The translations under genes were made by a program, and so were the position numbers. A stretch of 64,000 nt of DNA, from positions 13,170,575 through 13,234,574 of the forward strand of contig OX393576.1 of the NCBI GenBank assembly GCA_947652605.1. The letters run 5' to 3'. This stretch comes from Elmis aenea (Eukaryota > Arthropoda > Insecta > Coleoptera > Elmidae). The notes under the pieces are model-generated. The model made no database searches. It was not told the DNA's origin and worked only from the letters and a program-made list of their open reading frames with translations. Below, in pieces: positions 1 to 11,900 of the stretch (position 1 is its first letter; each line of letters starts with the position of its first letter).

Positions 1-42
1 TTACATTGAACTGGATCATAGAATTGTTGCATTTATGCATTG

Positions 43-130
43 CAGGGTGACCAGACGTCAGGATTTCCCCGGACATGTCCGGTTTTTGTACTTCGGCGGG
101 GAAATCCGGGCGAATTTTTAAAATGTGTCC
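43..130. mobile_element. hAT-type transposon terminus, solo fragment
   Basis: Position 43 begins CAGGGTGACCAGACGTCAGG, a sequence I recognise as the style of a hAT inverted-repeat end. It is followed by a GC-rich stretch repeating TCCGG/CCGGACAT. No matching right end was found in the window. It may be the far end of the element whose decayed transposase lies at 4,607-5,060 on the minus strand, but the intervening insertions make that link speculative. Confidence 0.5.
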
Positions 131-251
131 AGGTTTTCAAACTATTAAGAAAGAGCCTATAGTTAGCTACTATCGACCGATTAATAGGTACATCCCTATT
201 CCAAATGAAAATTTCTTTTTAAAATCAGCTTTAAATCACATAATTTTGAAA

Positions 252-797
252 CACCCTGTATTAATACCTGCAATAAAGTAATAAATATGACCTCAATAAA
301 TCTTTAACATTGCTAATAACTTACTCAACGTAAACTGTCGAGCCGTAATATAAAGAGAATTGTAAACTTTATAAAACTGCGAAACAAAACACACTTAAAA
401 CTGCATAATTTTATTATTGCTCATAAAAATTTATGCCACTATTGTAAAATGCAAATTGCCTGCAATAATTTTACAACCGTTTGAACCACTTAACTAATCA
501 ATTAGATACCAGTTGTTACAGAAACATAACCCAAATGTTTTGTAACGCATTTACATGCTAAAAATGTATGTATATGCTTATTAAATATTATTTAAAGAGG
601 CATTTTAAAATCTTGAGACTATGCTAGAGACGCCGTATTTTCTATTTCATACCATTCATATTCCATACTAATAACTTTAAAATATATAAGTTATATCAAA
701 GCAAGCTATACAAACATATGTTTCTTTATTTAAAAAAGGTGCTCAATGTTTTACATAATCAGTTACATCACTTTAAACTTTTAAAATAAGCCTGCGA
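252..797. other. AT-rich non-coding DNA
   Basis: No coding signal is seen. A solo foldback-type end (CACCCTG followed by TA) lies at 252-258. Position 790-797 is the left copy of the target duplication of the next hAT element. Confidence 0.4.
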
Positions 798-1250
798 CAG
801 TGGCGCACCCAGGGGGGGGGCCAAGGGGCCGTGCCCCCCCCCCAAACAGGCTAGAAAATTTTTGCCAAAAAATTTCAAGAGAGTATTCCTAAAAAAAAGT
901 TCTAGACAGAGGCGTAGCAATGAATTCAGCTCCCTGGAGCAAGTAAGGTCGGTGCGCCCCCTTGTTTCTCGGAAGAGTCTGACGAAATTTCTTCTGAACA
1001 TTCAGTTTAAAAAAATGTATTCATGTTTAGTTTTCACACAAAAACAACTTTAAAATTATTTTTTTTCTCGCTTTTTCATTGGCAAATCGGTCAATGAGTT
1101 TATCCAGTTCAAGTTGATAAGCTATTGTTTTTTCAATTGATATAGTGGACAAAGCGCTAAGACGGTGTTGTGACATGCTGCTTCTTAAATAGGTTTTGAT
1201 TAATTTTAGTTTTGAAATATCACATTACAATTTTAGTTATTTATATTTAC

Positions 1251-1290
1251 CAGGGGCGGATCCAGCGGGGAACGATCGCCCCCCCCCTTG
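1251..1290. mobile_element. Second hAT-like terminus nested in the first
   Basis: CAGGGGCGGATCCAG followed by a C run resembles another hAT end. No partner end or target duplication was found. Confidence 0.3.
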
Positions 1291-2498
1291 GAAACTTTTT
1301 TTATGTAAGCTTATTTCTTATTAATGCGGAATCAAGAAAAAAATTCCACAAGTTATAACTGTAAAAGTGATTGAGATAAATGTATTTTACTTCTTCGACC
1401 ATGGGACACATTGTGTTAAAATTTTATTACGGTCTGGTCAGTTTCGTCCCTCGGCGGGGTTACCATACAACACGTGTAGCAATAAAAAATGTGTTTCTGT
1501 TTTGGTTCATCTTTTTCTAAATTGCGAGAAAAAGGTCATTGCTGTTTAGTACAGTGGACGAATTCGTTTGCCTTTGTGTTTACTGTTTAGTAAATCAGTG
1601 AATCAGTGTAATCATAATCAGTTAATAAGAGTTAAAATTTCTAACGAAAGAGGAAAGAAATTTAAAAAGTAAGTGTATATAATTAAATACTATTTTACTG
1701 TTAGCGTTACGATTTTTTTTCTTTTAAATAATAATTGCTTCTACAGTAAAAGATATTTATCTTTTGTATTTGCGGGCATATATATTTATATTTTAATATT
1801 ATTTCGTCCTAACAAAACCGCCAAAATTTTGTTATTTACGTGTACAAATTGATTAGTGGTTGAATGTTTCACTAAAATTAAACTTTATTTTTTAAACAGG
1901 CATAGTTTTATGTATTTAGTTTAAATTAAACACTTCTTCTGATTTTTGAGAGCAGTCGATATTTATTGTATCATTTTAAAGTCATTTTAAATTATTTTTG
2001 ATCATGTCAATTAACTTAAACACTAAACAACCTATTACAAAATAAGCAGTTCATCATTTATTAAGTGAAAACCATTTATAAAGTGTATGATCTAGGATAA
2101 AATGTTGCATCTTCCCTATAAATATGAATAGTCAACTAAGACGCTGAGCGATGATATGAATTTCTTTATATAATTGTTTGTTTTTTTAATTAAAAACGTC
2201 ATTAGGTCAAAACTATTTATATGCTGCATGATGTAACATCTACCCTAAAATTATTAATGCTCGACCCTCACCAAGGGGACTATACTTTTTTTAAAGGTAT
2301 ATCTTTTTTTGAGCAAGTTACAGATGACTATTTTTTTTAAATGTAATTTTTAATGTTACCAACTTATTCGATTCCATTAACCCTTATGACAAAAACCGAA
2401 ATTCATAAAGTTGTTCAATGTTCAATGACCGGACATACAGAATTTTTATAAAAATTTATGCTATATGTTTTGTATATTTTTGTAAATAGAATGACAGA

Positions 2499-2861
2499 TT
2501 GGTCAAATCATTCAGTTTTAAATATCAAATAGAATTTTATGACCGGGATTTACCTTGTACAAATCCAGCAATTTTGAACGCCGAATTCAAGTTGTGGTAT
2601 AAAAAATTTGAAAAACCGTTTGCAACAAATCCATGCAAAAATGCTATTGATGCAATTTCGAAGTGCGACAAAATGATATATCCAAACATATATAACTTAT
2701 TAAAAATATTTGCAACGCTGCTGGTAACAACATGCGTCAGTGAGAGGTCATTTTCAACCTTGCGCCTTTTAAAAACCTATTTAAGAGCAACGATGAAACA
2801 ATCACGATTAAATGGACTAGCTTTGCTATATATACATAGATATTACTGTAACCACAGCTGA
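2499..2861 (+). pseudogene. hAT transposase C-terminal dimerisation domain, fragment
   Basis: The open frame carries the hAT C-terminal signature: CVSERSFSTLRLLKTYLRAT, followed by the helix containing RLNGLALLYIHR. This region normally ends hAT transposases of the ZMYM/THAP-associated type. The upstream catalytic parts and the BED or zinc-finger region are not recognisable in the element, so this is a remnant. It lies just inside the right end of the 798-3007 element and in the orientation expected if that end is 3'. Confidence 0.75.
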
Positions 2862-3015
2862 AATTATTCAAGAGCTTTGTAAAAAAAAAGAAAAATTGAT
2901 TTTATTCTTTAAATACATTTTTATGAGTTTTATAAATTTTATTGAATTTGCAAAAAAAATCCGTTTAACCCGGCCCCCCCCAAGATTAAATCCTGGGTGC
3001 GCCACTGGCCTGCGA

Positions 3016-3793
3016 TGTATAAGAATCTCGCAAACAGTAGAGATAGAAATTTGGTTAAATTAGGTTGACTCCTAGAAAATTTGTTGATTCCTGTTTCAAC
3101 TTTAGCAAAATGAATTGAACTAAAAAAATCACCCTGTATTTTATTTTGAAAGTTTAACTGATCAGGGGTTTATTAATAGAGTCTTCATATTATTGCGCAA
3201 TAGCATTGTTAAACTGTGAAATATTATTATTTATTAAAGTTCTGCATTTGTAAAATATTTTTAAAAAAACGCTAATAAATCAATAGCTATTGATTTTACG
3301 TAAAACGAACTGTTCAAAATTTTTAAAAGGCATTTTGATGTGGAATCTAAACATTTTTAAATTTACTGTGTTATTTAAAGTTACATAAAAGTACGCTAAA
3401 ACAAAACAAACCAACCGGTATAGTTGAAAATAATTTTAGTTTATGCGGTTATTGATCTCAAACAACTTTTTTATATATCATTTTTATGCATATTGATTAA
3501 TGAGTTGAATATGAAGAAAATACGCACTAGGTGGGTTACTCTTGTATTCCTATCACCGGAGTATTTTTTAAATATGTCATACGTAGGCAATAGGCATAAC
3601 AGACATGTGCTTTTATCTTCTTTCATTGATTTATCATTCAGTGGTTTATATTAATAAATAACGAAATTGTACGATTTAAAAAAAACTAGTATTTTGTAGT
3701 AGACTGCTAAGTTAATGTAACCAGATCATAGAAGCTTCAATGATGTACAAAAATTATTGAAAAAAAAACTATAAAATGAAAAGTTTAACTAAA
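3016..3793. other. AT-rich non-coding DNA
   Basis: Nothing coding was recognised. One degenerate foldback end (CACCCTGTAT) is present near 3130. Confidence 0.4.
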
Positions 3794-4502
3794 CAGGGAA
3801 GGTCACGATACGTTGCCGCTAGAATTGGATTAAGGCTGTGTTTATTGTATCAAGAACATCAAAACTAAATGTTTTGCAGAGTTATACGTGCCACTGGCCA
3901 TTTCCTTCGGAAAAATATGGGAAAAACTGGAAAGTTGAATAATAATAAATTTTGCGATCGCGTTGGCCATGAAACCGTCAGAGACAAAATCTAAATTTTT
4001 CTATTTACCAATGCGCGCATCCTTTGCAAGTCAAATGGTTCAAAGTTTTTGAAAAAATCTTAAACGGTTCCGGAGAAAAACGCGAAAAACGAGGCCCTTG
4101 TAAAAACGGTTTTCCCTATGTTCAACGCCTATGCAAGTCGCATAGATATAGTTATACAGGTATGCCACAACTTCTCAAATCATAGCGCTTATGCAGGGGT
4201 TTCGTTTTTGACGTGTTTCTCCGGAACCGTTCAAGATTTTTTCAAAAACTTTGCACCATTTTACTTGCAAAGGATGCTCGCATTGGTAAATGGAAACATT
4301 TCTATTACATCTCTGACGGTTTCATGGCCAACGCGATCGCAAAAATGACCTTTTTATACCGATTTTTCAGTCTTCTCCCTATTTTTTCGAAGGAAATGGC
4401 CAGTGGCACGTGTAACTATAGAAAACATTTAGTTTTGATGTCCTTGAAGCAATAAACAGCCTTAATCAAATTCTAGCGACAACGTATCGTAACCCTCCCT
4501 TG
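3794..4502. mobile_element. Foldback element, about 0.7 kb
   Basis: The left arm from 3794 (motifs ACGATACGTTG and TTAAGGCTGT) reappears inverted at 4460-4502. Inner arms also pair: the block around GCCATGAAACCGTCAGAGA near 3965 matches the inverse near 4320. The loop is short. It is a non-coding palindromic element of the TA-target class, though the left TA is not preserved. Confidence 0.75.
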
Positions 4503-4606
4503 TAAATTATATGTTACAAACTATAAAACAACAACATAAACCAAAATCTATATTTATTTACTCTACCTGTTATAAATATTTTTCTGCAAAATGATTTTTT
4601 TTTACT

Positions 4607-5060
4607 AACTCATTGTTAGCTGATACTTCTTTTAAAAATTCATCACAGTTAGCTGCAATATTAGTTTTTACAGTTAACATTACTTTAATTGTATCGATAT
4701 TTAGCTGGGTTTTCTCTGATGTTTATAATTTGTTCATTAATGAAAAAATCCTTTCAGTGGCGGCGTTTGTTCCAGGTAAGCACAGAGCAAATTCAACTAG
4801 GTATCTTTTTTAGTTGTTATGTGGAACAAATCCAGAATTAAAATGACCAAATATTTCAACCCATCTAATATTAGTGGGAGTCTTTTTCTCGTTCCAATTT
4901 AATATCTTTTCATCATTAACGTATTTTTTTTAAATAAGATACTTCATCAAATAAATCGTTTTCTTCTATTGTTTGATTTGGAAAATGAGAAAGAATTTTT
5001 TCATAACATTTTTCTACATCATTGCAAGTTATGGATTTGCTGCATGTATGCTGTACACTT
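4607..5060 (-). pseudogene. Decayed hAT transposase C-terminal region
   Basis: Reading the minus strand from about 4920 down gives a clear hAT dimerisation region: FALCLPGTNAATERIFSLMN, then a TAA where a Trp codon is usual, then TSEKTQLNIDTIKVML and a terminal CDEFLKEVS. A second stop lies about 24 codons upstream, and a frame change near 4920 joins it to the segment NQTIEENDLFDEVSYLKK. The copy is dead. It differs from the family at 2499-2861. Confidence 0.72.
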
Positions 5061-5941
5061 TTTGATGCTGTACATGGGATGAAAATACTGTACAATACAG
5101 CACAGTGCTAAGTTCTGTAACTTAAGAATTTGCTAACATCAAAAATTTATTTCATTGAAGAGACCACCATACATGACACGCTTATATTAAAGACCCGGTA
5201 TACCTATTTTAAATGTATATGTATAGCCTTGGCAAAACTGAAATATGATAGTTATGAACATCATTTTAAATACATGTTTCGAACTAATTTATCTAAAAAC
5301 TCTGTGTCACTAATTTTTCATAAATGATTACAGTAATATTTGTTTCTTTGCCACAGACAGATTTAAAAACAACTTTTTTTAGTCGAGACGTAGCGGTGTA
5401 TCAAATTTGCTGCAGTAATTAATAAAAATCGTATCTGCAATTTTATAGGATTCCTGATCAGGAACTGTAATTTGGCTATCTATACAAAACAGATAACCAA
5501 AAGCTTTATTTATTAACTAGTTAAAAATAATTTAACAAAACACGAAACTGCGTAGTAAACTGACATTAAGAAGAATAATCAGGGAAATTACTCGTGGTAT
5601 TTTAATAACAGAGTATAATATCCTCATATCATGCATAAGTTAAATAATTCTCCGTAAGGCAATTTGTTTGTTATTTAAAAATCGATTGGTGTATCGTAAA
5701 AAAACGTATGATCCGCAAATGTAGGTTTTATAATTTATCTGCTGTTGCATAACATTAATTTTATCAGGTAACTTAAAATTAAATATGTGTATGATTATAT
5801 CTATGTGACAGCAGCAAGCAGCTAATATCTTTTATGGCCACCATAACAATTAATAAGATAATTAGCATACAAACGGATCAAAACCATTATGAATCAATCA
5901 TCCGTCTATTTCACGTGATTATTAATGTATTGTTGTTACAG
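5061..5941. other. Non-coding DNA upstream of the first recognised CA-1 exon
   Basis: A first coding exon of CA-1 (start Met and perhaps 10-30 residues) is expected here or further left, because its neighbour CA-2 starts with a 25-bp coding exon. I could not pick it out by eye. A good 3' splice site ends at 5941. Confidence 0.35.
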
Positions 5942-8900
5942 AGGAAGATGCAAAAATTACCGTCGACAAATGGAGGTTGCAAAGTGTACAATCGCCCATC
6001 GAGCTGAGCCACGAAGAGAGTAATGAGTACGACCACTTCGAGCCGCTGGAATTCCATGGGCATTGGGACCAGGAGGGGTCAGGCACCTTTACCAATACTG
6101 GCTACACTGGTAAGCGAAATACCATGAAGAGCACAACACGTTTTTATCAAAACATTGCGTCGGAATTCCCCCAGCACGTGATACATACAAAGGTGGAATG
6201 ATGCAAAAGAAATAGGCGTGAATTAAGTATTAGTTATGGTTACAGCGTCCTAAATTTTCAAACAACGAAGTGTGTGTATAAAATTACTATAATTGTGTAG
6301 GTGCAGGAATAAAACTAAATTTAAAAAAAACTAGTTGTCAAAACATGCATAATGGTTTCGCAAACTAACAATTTATGTAGTCTAGTATTCTGACACAAAC
6401 ATTTTGGTAAAATTTGCTTTCAACTATAATAGTTTTAGACCCAATGAATACTGTTTGTAAAACCATTGAAGTAAATAACGACTTACTAGAGTAAAAAGCT
6501 TTAAAGCATTGAAGTCTATATGAAAATAAACATTCTTGTGTTTTTCCCAAAAAAAGAATAGCAACAACTTCTTATGAAAAGCTTTCATGGAAGTGTTTTT
6601 AGTTTTTTCAGTACAACCATTTGATACAGATATGTTGGGGAAGTTCGATGAATCATAATTATAAATCAGAATAATTAATTGCTCTAACAAGGTTTTTCAA
6701 TTATCCTTGAAAAGTATTTGCTAACCTACATCGATAACAAACACTGACATTGAAAATATGTTTTTGACCATGAGTTTTAATATACAGAATACAAGCATGC
6801 GTGCTAAAAAATATTAACACAAACACAGTTGTGTTAACAAAATCCACGTTATATGTATGACATAACAATTTTTGACAGGTGTATGTGTTTATGTTTTAAC
6901 ATGAAGAACGTGGGTATCTCGAAAGTTGCTAGAGATAGAAAAATGCTTAAAAGTTAGCAAAGAAGTATGTTTGATGTGCTTAGTAAAAATCTGATCTAGA
7001 AAAAGCTCGGTTCCTGAAACATCCTGAAAAACTTCAATTTTAATTTTTTCATATAACTTTCTTCATTTAAACATAAGAGATTCGAAATTTTGTATTTAGA
7101 GGCTTTAGGCAGTGACCTTAATAACACGCTGTAAAATTGACCCAGCCTGCTTAGTGTTTGAGTTGCGATAGTCAACTTTCTTTTATTCCTTATAGACGCC
7201 ATAACATGTAAAATGATTTTTGCTTATTAAAGAAAAACTAAAAGAGTAAAGCATAACAAACCTTATATCATTGAAACGAGAAAAAAATAACCTTTTTAAT
7301 AAGACCACAGCCAACTATGACTTCCATTTAAAAAAATGCAAGTTTGTGCTATAACTCGGAAATCGAGAGTGCTATGAAAATTTCGTTAACATATTTAAAA
7401 TCTACGTAAACATATCTACAAAAGCCAATTTTAATTTTTGTTCTAACTCATATGGTTACGGAATTATTCAAGTTTGAAAAAATCGACCTTTTTCAGTTTT
7501 TTCAAAATATTTTAAAAAGTTGATGACGTAGGTCAAATTCGAAAATGGCATCAGATTTCCCTTTAAATTCTGCACAAATTTGCTAATTTAAACGTTTCTG
7601 TATCTCCAATATTAACGGAGTTACCCATACAACAGGTTAGAAAAATTGGCACCCTGTATACGACGCTATAAAAAGCCTCTCTAAAATAACGTGTTTAATC
7701 CAAAAATGCAATACAAAATAGACCATTGTATTTGAAATAAGAAAGTAGACGTCAACTTCCGGTATTTCCGGAAGTGTCGCTATCTTGAAAATATTTTCAT
7801 TAAACAGATCAAAAGCTATTATGATAACAACCAAAATTTCATATCCTTACCCTCTTTCATTCTTCATATATTTGTAATGCGCGGTCCCAATTAATCACCC
7901 TGTATACAAACAGTCAGTAACATTAAAAAATATAATGTCGCGTCTACACGGTGTTACATAATTTATAAAGATTGTTTTTTTTTTTGTTATTGATGATCCC
8001 ATGTGCATGGAATAATCGTTTTTTATACACGTTTACTATTTTCAGCAACATTAACATTTCAAGATCGGGAAATGCCAGTACTAAAGGGCGGTCCTTTACA
8101 TGAAGATGATTACATATTCGAACAACTCCATTTCCACTGGAGCGACGATGATCATAGCGGATGCGAACACATCTTCGAAGGTCGTGCGTAAGTAATAACA
8201 ATACCTTTAATCGTTTGCGTATAGTCGATAAAAATTAAAAAACAATATAAAAGGAACACAAAGCAAAATTTAATAAGTGCGCATCTGGATAGTAATTTTA
8301 AAAATGCGAAAAGAATGCTGCAATATATGACAATAATCACCTATGAAAATTCTAACACAGTGTAAATGTAGATAAGGCTGCAATCGAATCAAACAATAAA
8401 CATTAAATTCCTCTATTATTCATAAATGCATATAAGAATTCTTTGTAGTGTACGAATAACGATAACGCTAAATTGTTTGAATACCTCGATATTTAAATCA
8501 GTTTTGTTTTTGTTAGTATTTCTGTAAACTTTATATTATCAATGAATTCATTGAATCAAATATTATAACATCGCAGCCCAGCCGTTAGTATTCAAATGTT
8601 TCAGCAAAGCAACGTTGCCATCTTCAGAAAATCGATTTTCTTCTGAATATTAGAACAGGCATCATAAAGTCATTATAGACACCCTAAATAACAATAATTC
8701 ATTTTCCATTCGGTCGAAAAGCATGAAAATAATCCATCACCGATTCAAAAACTTTAAAGTTTCGACGTTTTTTTCGTAAAAACTCGAAAAAATTTCAAAC
8801 TCAATTATCTCCTCTCTTCGAAGACTCGTAATAGAACCCTTACTAACAATTTTATTATGCCTCAGCTGTGAGTCAAATAACAATTAAATAAATACTTTTC

Positions 8901-11900
8901 GTTGACAACGCTACGTAGTCAAAAGAGTAACGGTCATTGAAAAATCTGTAGCTTTAAATTCCGTACGCAGTACGATAATAAATCATACTTTGTTGTTCAC
9001 GTACGTCCGATAAACTTCTCTGAGGTTATCAGCTTCAGGTATATAATGGCCTTCCGACATGGACAAAAGTGTAATATTATGCAGTTAACAGTTCCTACCT
9101 TGAACAAGTTAATCCACTTTTACGTATGTATATGAATTGTAGGACTAAAATTTTCCAATAACATATTATCATTTCAATGACAGAATATTTAGGTTAGCGA
9201 TTAGTTCAACGTGCGAATACAGCTGATGGCCATGGTAGTTACGAGAAATCAAAAATGATAATCGGTTAAGCTAGACGCGTAAATTTTTGCCCGAAAACGA
9301 TATTGTAAAATAAATAATTAAAAATTTGAAGGTAACAAAGAATTTTTTTTCTTTTGTTGTTTTGAAATTGAAAATGATTTAATTAATAATTGCATACGGT
9401 ATAGTCAGCGTCAAGTCTAATGGCAAGCGGTGGGGGTTTTCGCGCAGCAAACGCTACAATATGATCCGCGGACCTTAAAACCGCTGGAGGGTATACAGTA
9501 AGTAGATGTGTTCAATTCCATTTGTGTTTATTGCGCATCCTCACCGCTCGCCTTTAAACTTGACGCTGTCTATACGCGTCGTTTATTCTGATCACTGCTT
9601 AGAATTATCCGCTTTATAAAATCAAAACAAATCCAATTCGCTAGATTACATTGTTTCATAGTTTATTAAAATCACATTTACATAAAACAATTAAAATAGC
9701 CTTTTACAAAAAAGAAAAGGATTATACTTGTCTTGAGTAGGTACAATACGAAAATAACTACCAACTTATGTACCTTTGGCTTCAGGTGGCAAAGTCGATA
9801 GTGCTAACCGACTTTAAATGACTATTTTAAACAGTTTTTTTTAAATTTCCATAACCATATGTATACACAAAATAAAATGGTAAATACATACAAATGAACA
9901 TGTTTATAAAATGAGGTAGATAATTTGAAATCTTAAACTATTTTCACTTAAAAGAATCGCTGTTTATTAGAACAAAGTTGTGTTTACATATGCAGTGCTT
10001 GCTGTATTTGGAAGTTAAATACGTATTCATACGTATTATACATACCTATATATTTAAAAAATTATATATCTGCAACATAATCTAGAAACTCTAAACCAGG
10101 AATTGGAAAAATAATATGAAAATAAATACCTACCGAAAAAGCGAAAACTATGATCGTTAAGAACAAAATGCATAACATCACTTTAAATGGGCTTAGGTTG
10201 CAACAGGTAGAAAGCTTTAAATATTTAGGAGTGATCATAAAGAAAAATGTAGGAATTGACAAAGAAATAAGCGAAAGGACAGAAAATGTGGGAAGAATAT
10301 TTAACAGTTTAAGAACAACTTTTTTTTGGAAATAGAGAAGTCCCAAAACGAACAAAAGTGGAAGTGGTCAAAAAGTTAGTAACTCCGGCACTTTTATACG
10401 GAAGTGAAACGTGGACACTCAGAATTCAAAATAACAGCCGAGTGAATGCAGCTGAAATGGGATTTCTAAGAAAAATCCAAGGAAAAGCCAAAAAAGATGG
10501 AATCAGAAATTTAAAAAAATTCAGCACAGCACAATAGATATACAGGGTGCGCCATTAGTGCGATAAAGTCCATTATTGCCCTTAATGTCAACTTAATAAA
10601 AAAAAGTTTTTAATGAAACTTATAGTATTTCTACACGTGCATGTTTTAAAATTAGTTTCAAGTATACAGGGGGTTTCATAAAAGTGGGGCGTCACTAAAG
10701 GTATTTTTTTTAAATTGAACACCCAGTATATTTTTGCATAATCGAATTCAGCAAGAAAATCTCCATATGACAGTATTTTGTTTTTTCATTTTTTTGCGAC
10801 GTTGCCAATTTATCTTACAAAATCTTTGAATTTCCAGAAAAACAGGGTACAATACTTGTCAAGAGCACAACGTTATGAATAATAATTGGCAAATGATATT
10901 TTGCACATACAAAGTCAAAAGGTGTAGTCACAGTCTAAATACATCAAAATTAATTTATATTATACAGGGTGCTTCTTATAGATGTGCCAACTTCCCAATT
11001 TTCAAACATCAATAACTTTATTTTTTCAAATGGAACACCCTGTATATTATTACGTCATTTTGTTGCATTTTTGTTTTTCTTCAACTTTTCTTAATACTTA
11101 CCTATACCTAAAATGAATATTTTTGGAGATATTTACATTTAACTTATTCTTATAAGCGTTGTGTAGGGATTTCCTAGTTTTCTCGGAGTAGGCCCCGACT
11201 TTGACAATAGAAACAATAATTTCTGTAGTAACAAATGTCAGAGTTAATTGCTGTCAATTGTTAAAACATAAATAAATGAGTATAACATATGCAATATGAA
11301 TTTTCCAAAAAAAGAATTCATTGATACGGTCTATGTTCAGGGTGGCGTACTTTCGATGCCCATACAGGGGGGGTATTTTGGTAATTATCAGAGATTAAAA
11401 AAAAAACTATATTTCGAAAATTAAAAAAGATGAAAAATCTGTTTACGACAATAAATTCCTCTCGAAAAAATAAATCGAGACTACGTACTTAGTTCATTCT
11501 ATCTCTGATAATAACCGAGATACCCCCCCTGTATGGGCATCGAAAATAAGCCACCCTGAACATAGACCGCATCAATCAATTCTTTTTTTGGAAAATTCAT
11601 ATTGCATATGTTATACTCATTTATTTATGTTTTAACAATTGACAGCAATTAACTCTGACATTTGTTACTACAGAAATTATTGTTTCTATTGTCAAAGTCG
11701 GGGCCTACTCCGAGAAAACTAGGAAATTCCTACACAACGCTTATAAGAATAAGTAAAATGTAAATATCTCAGAAAATATTCATTTTAGGTATAGGTAAGT
11801 ATGGAGTAAAGTTAAAGAAAAACAAAAATGCAACAAAATGACGTAATAATATACAGAGTGTTCCATTTGAAAAAATAAAGTTATTGTTGTTTGAAAATTG

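Larger units (their letters stand above)
798..3007 (+). mobile_element. hAT element with perfect 16-bp TIRs and 8-bp target duplication
   Basis: The left end reads CAGTGGCGCACCCAGG and the right end is its exact reverse complement. The element is flanked by the direct repeat GCCTGCGA at 790-797 and 3008-3015, the 8-bp duplication expected of hAT transposition. Both ends continue into G/C-homopolymer stretches. It is 2.2 kb long and keeps only the C-terminal part of a transposase, so it is non-autonomous. An extra hAT-like end (CAGGGGCGGATCCAG at 1251) inside suggests a further truncated insertion. Confidence 0.88.

Noticed and set aside
75..281. 68-codon open frame at the left edge
   Set aside because: It overlaps a hAT-like terminus and AT-rich DNA; no domain, no splice context.
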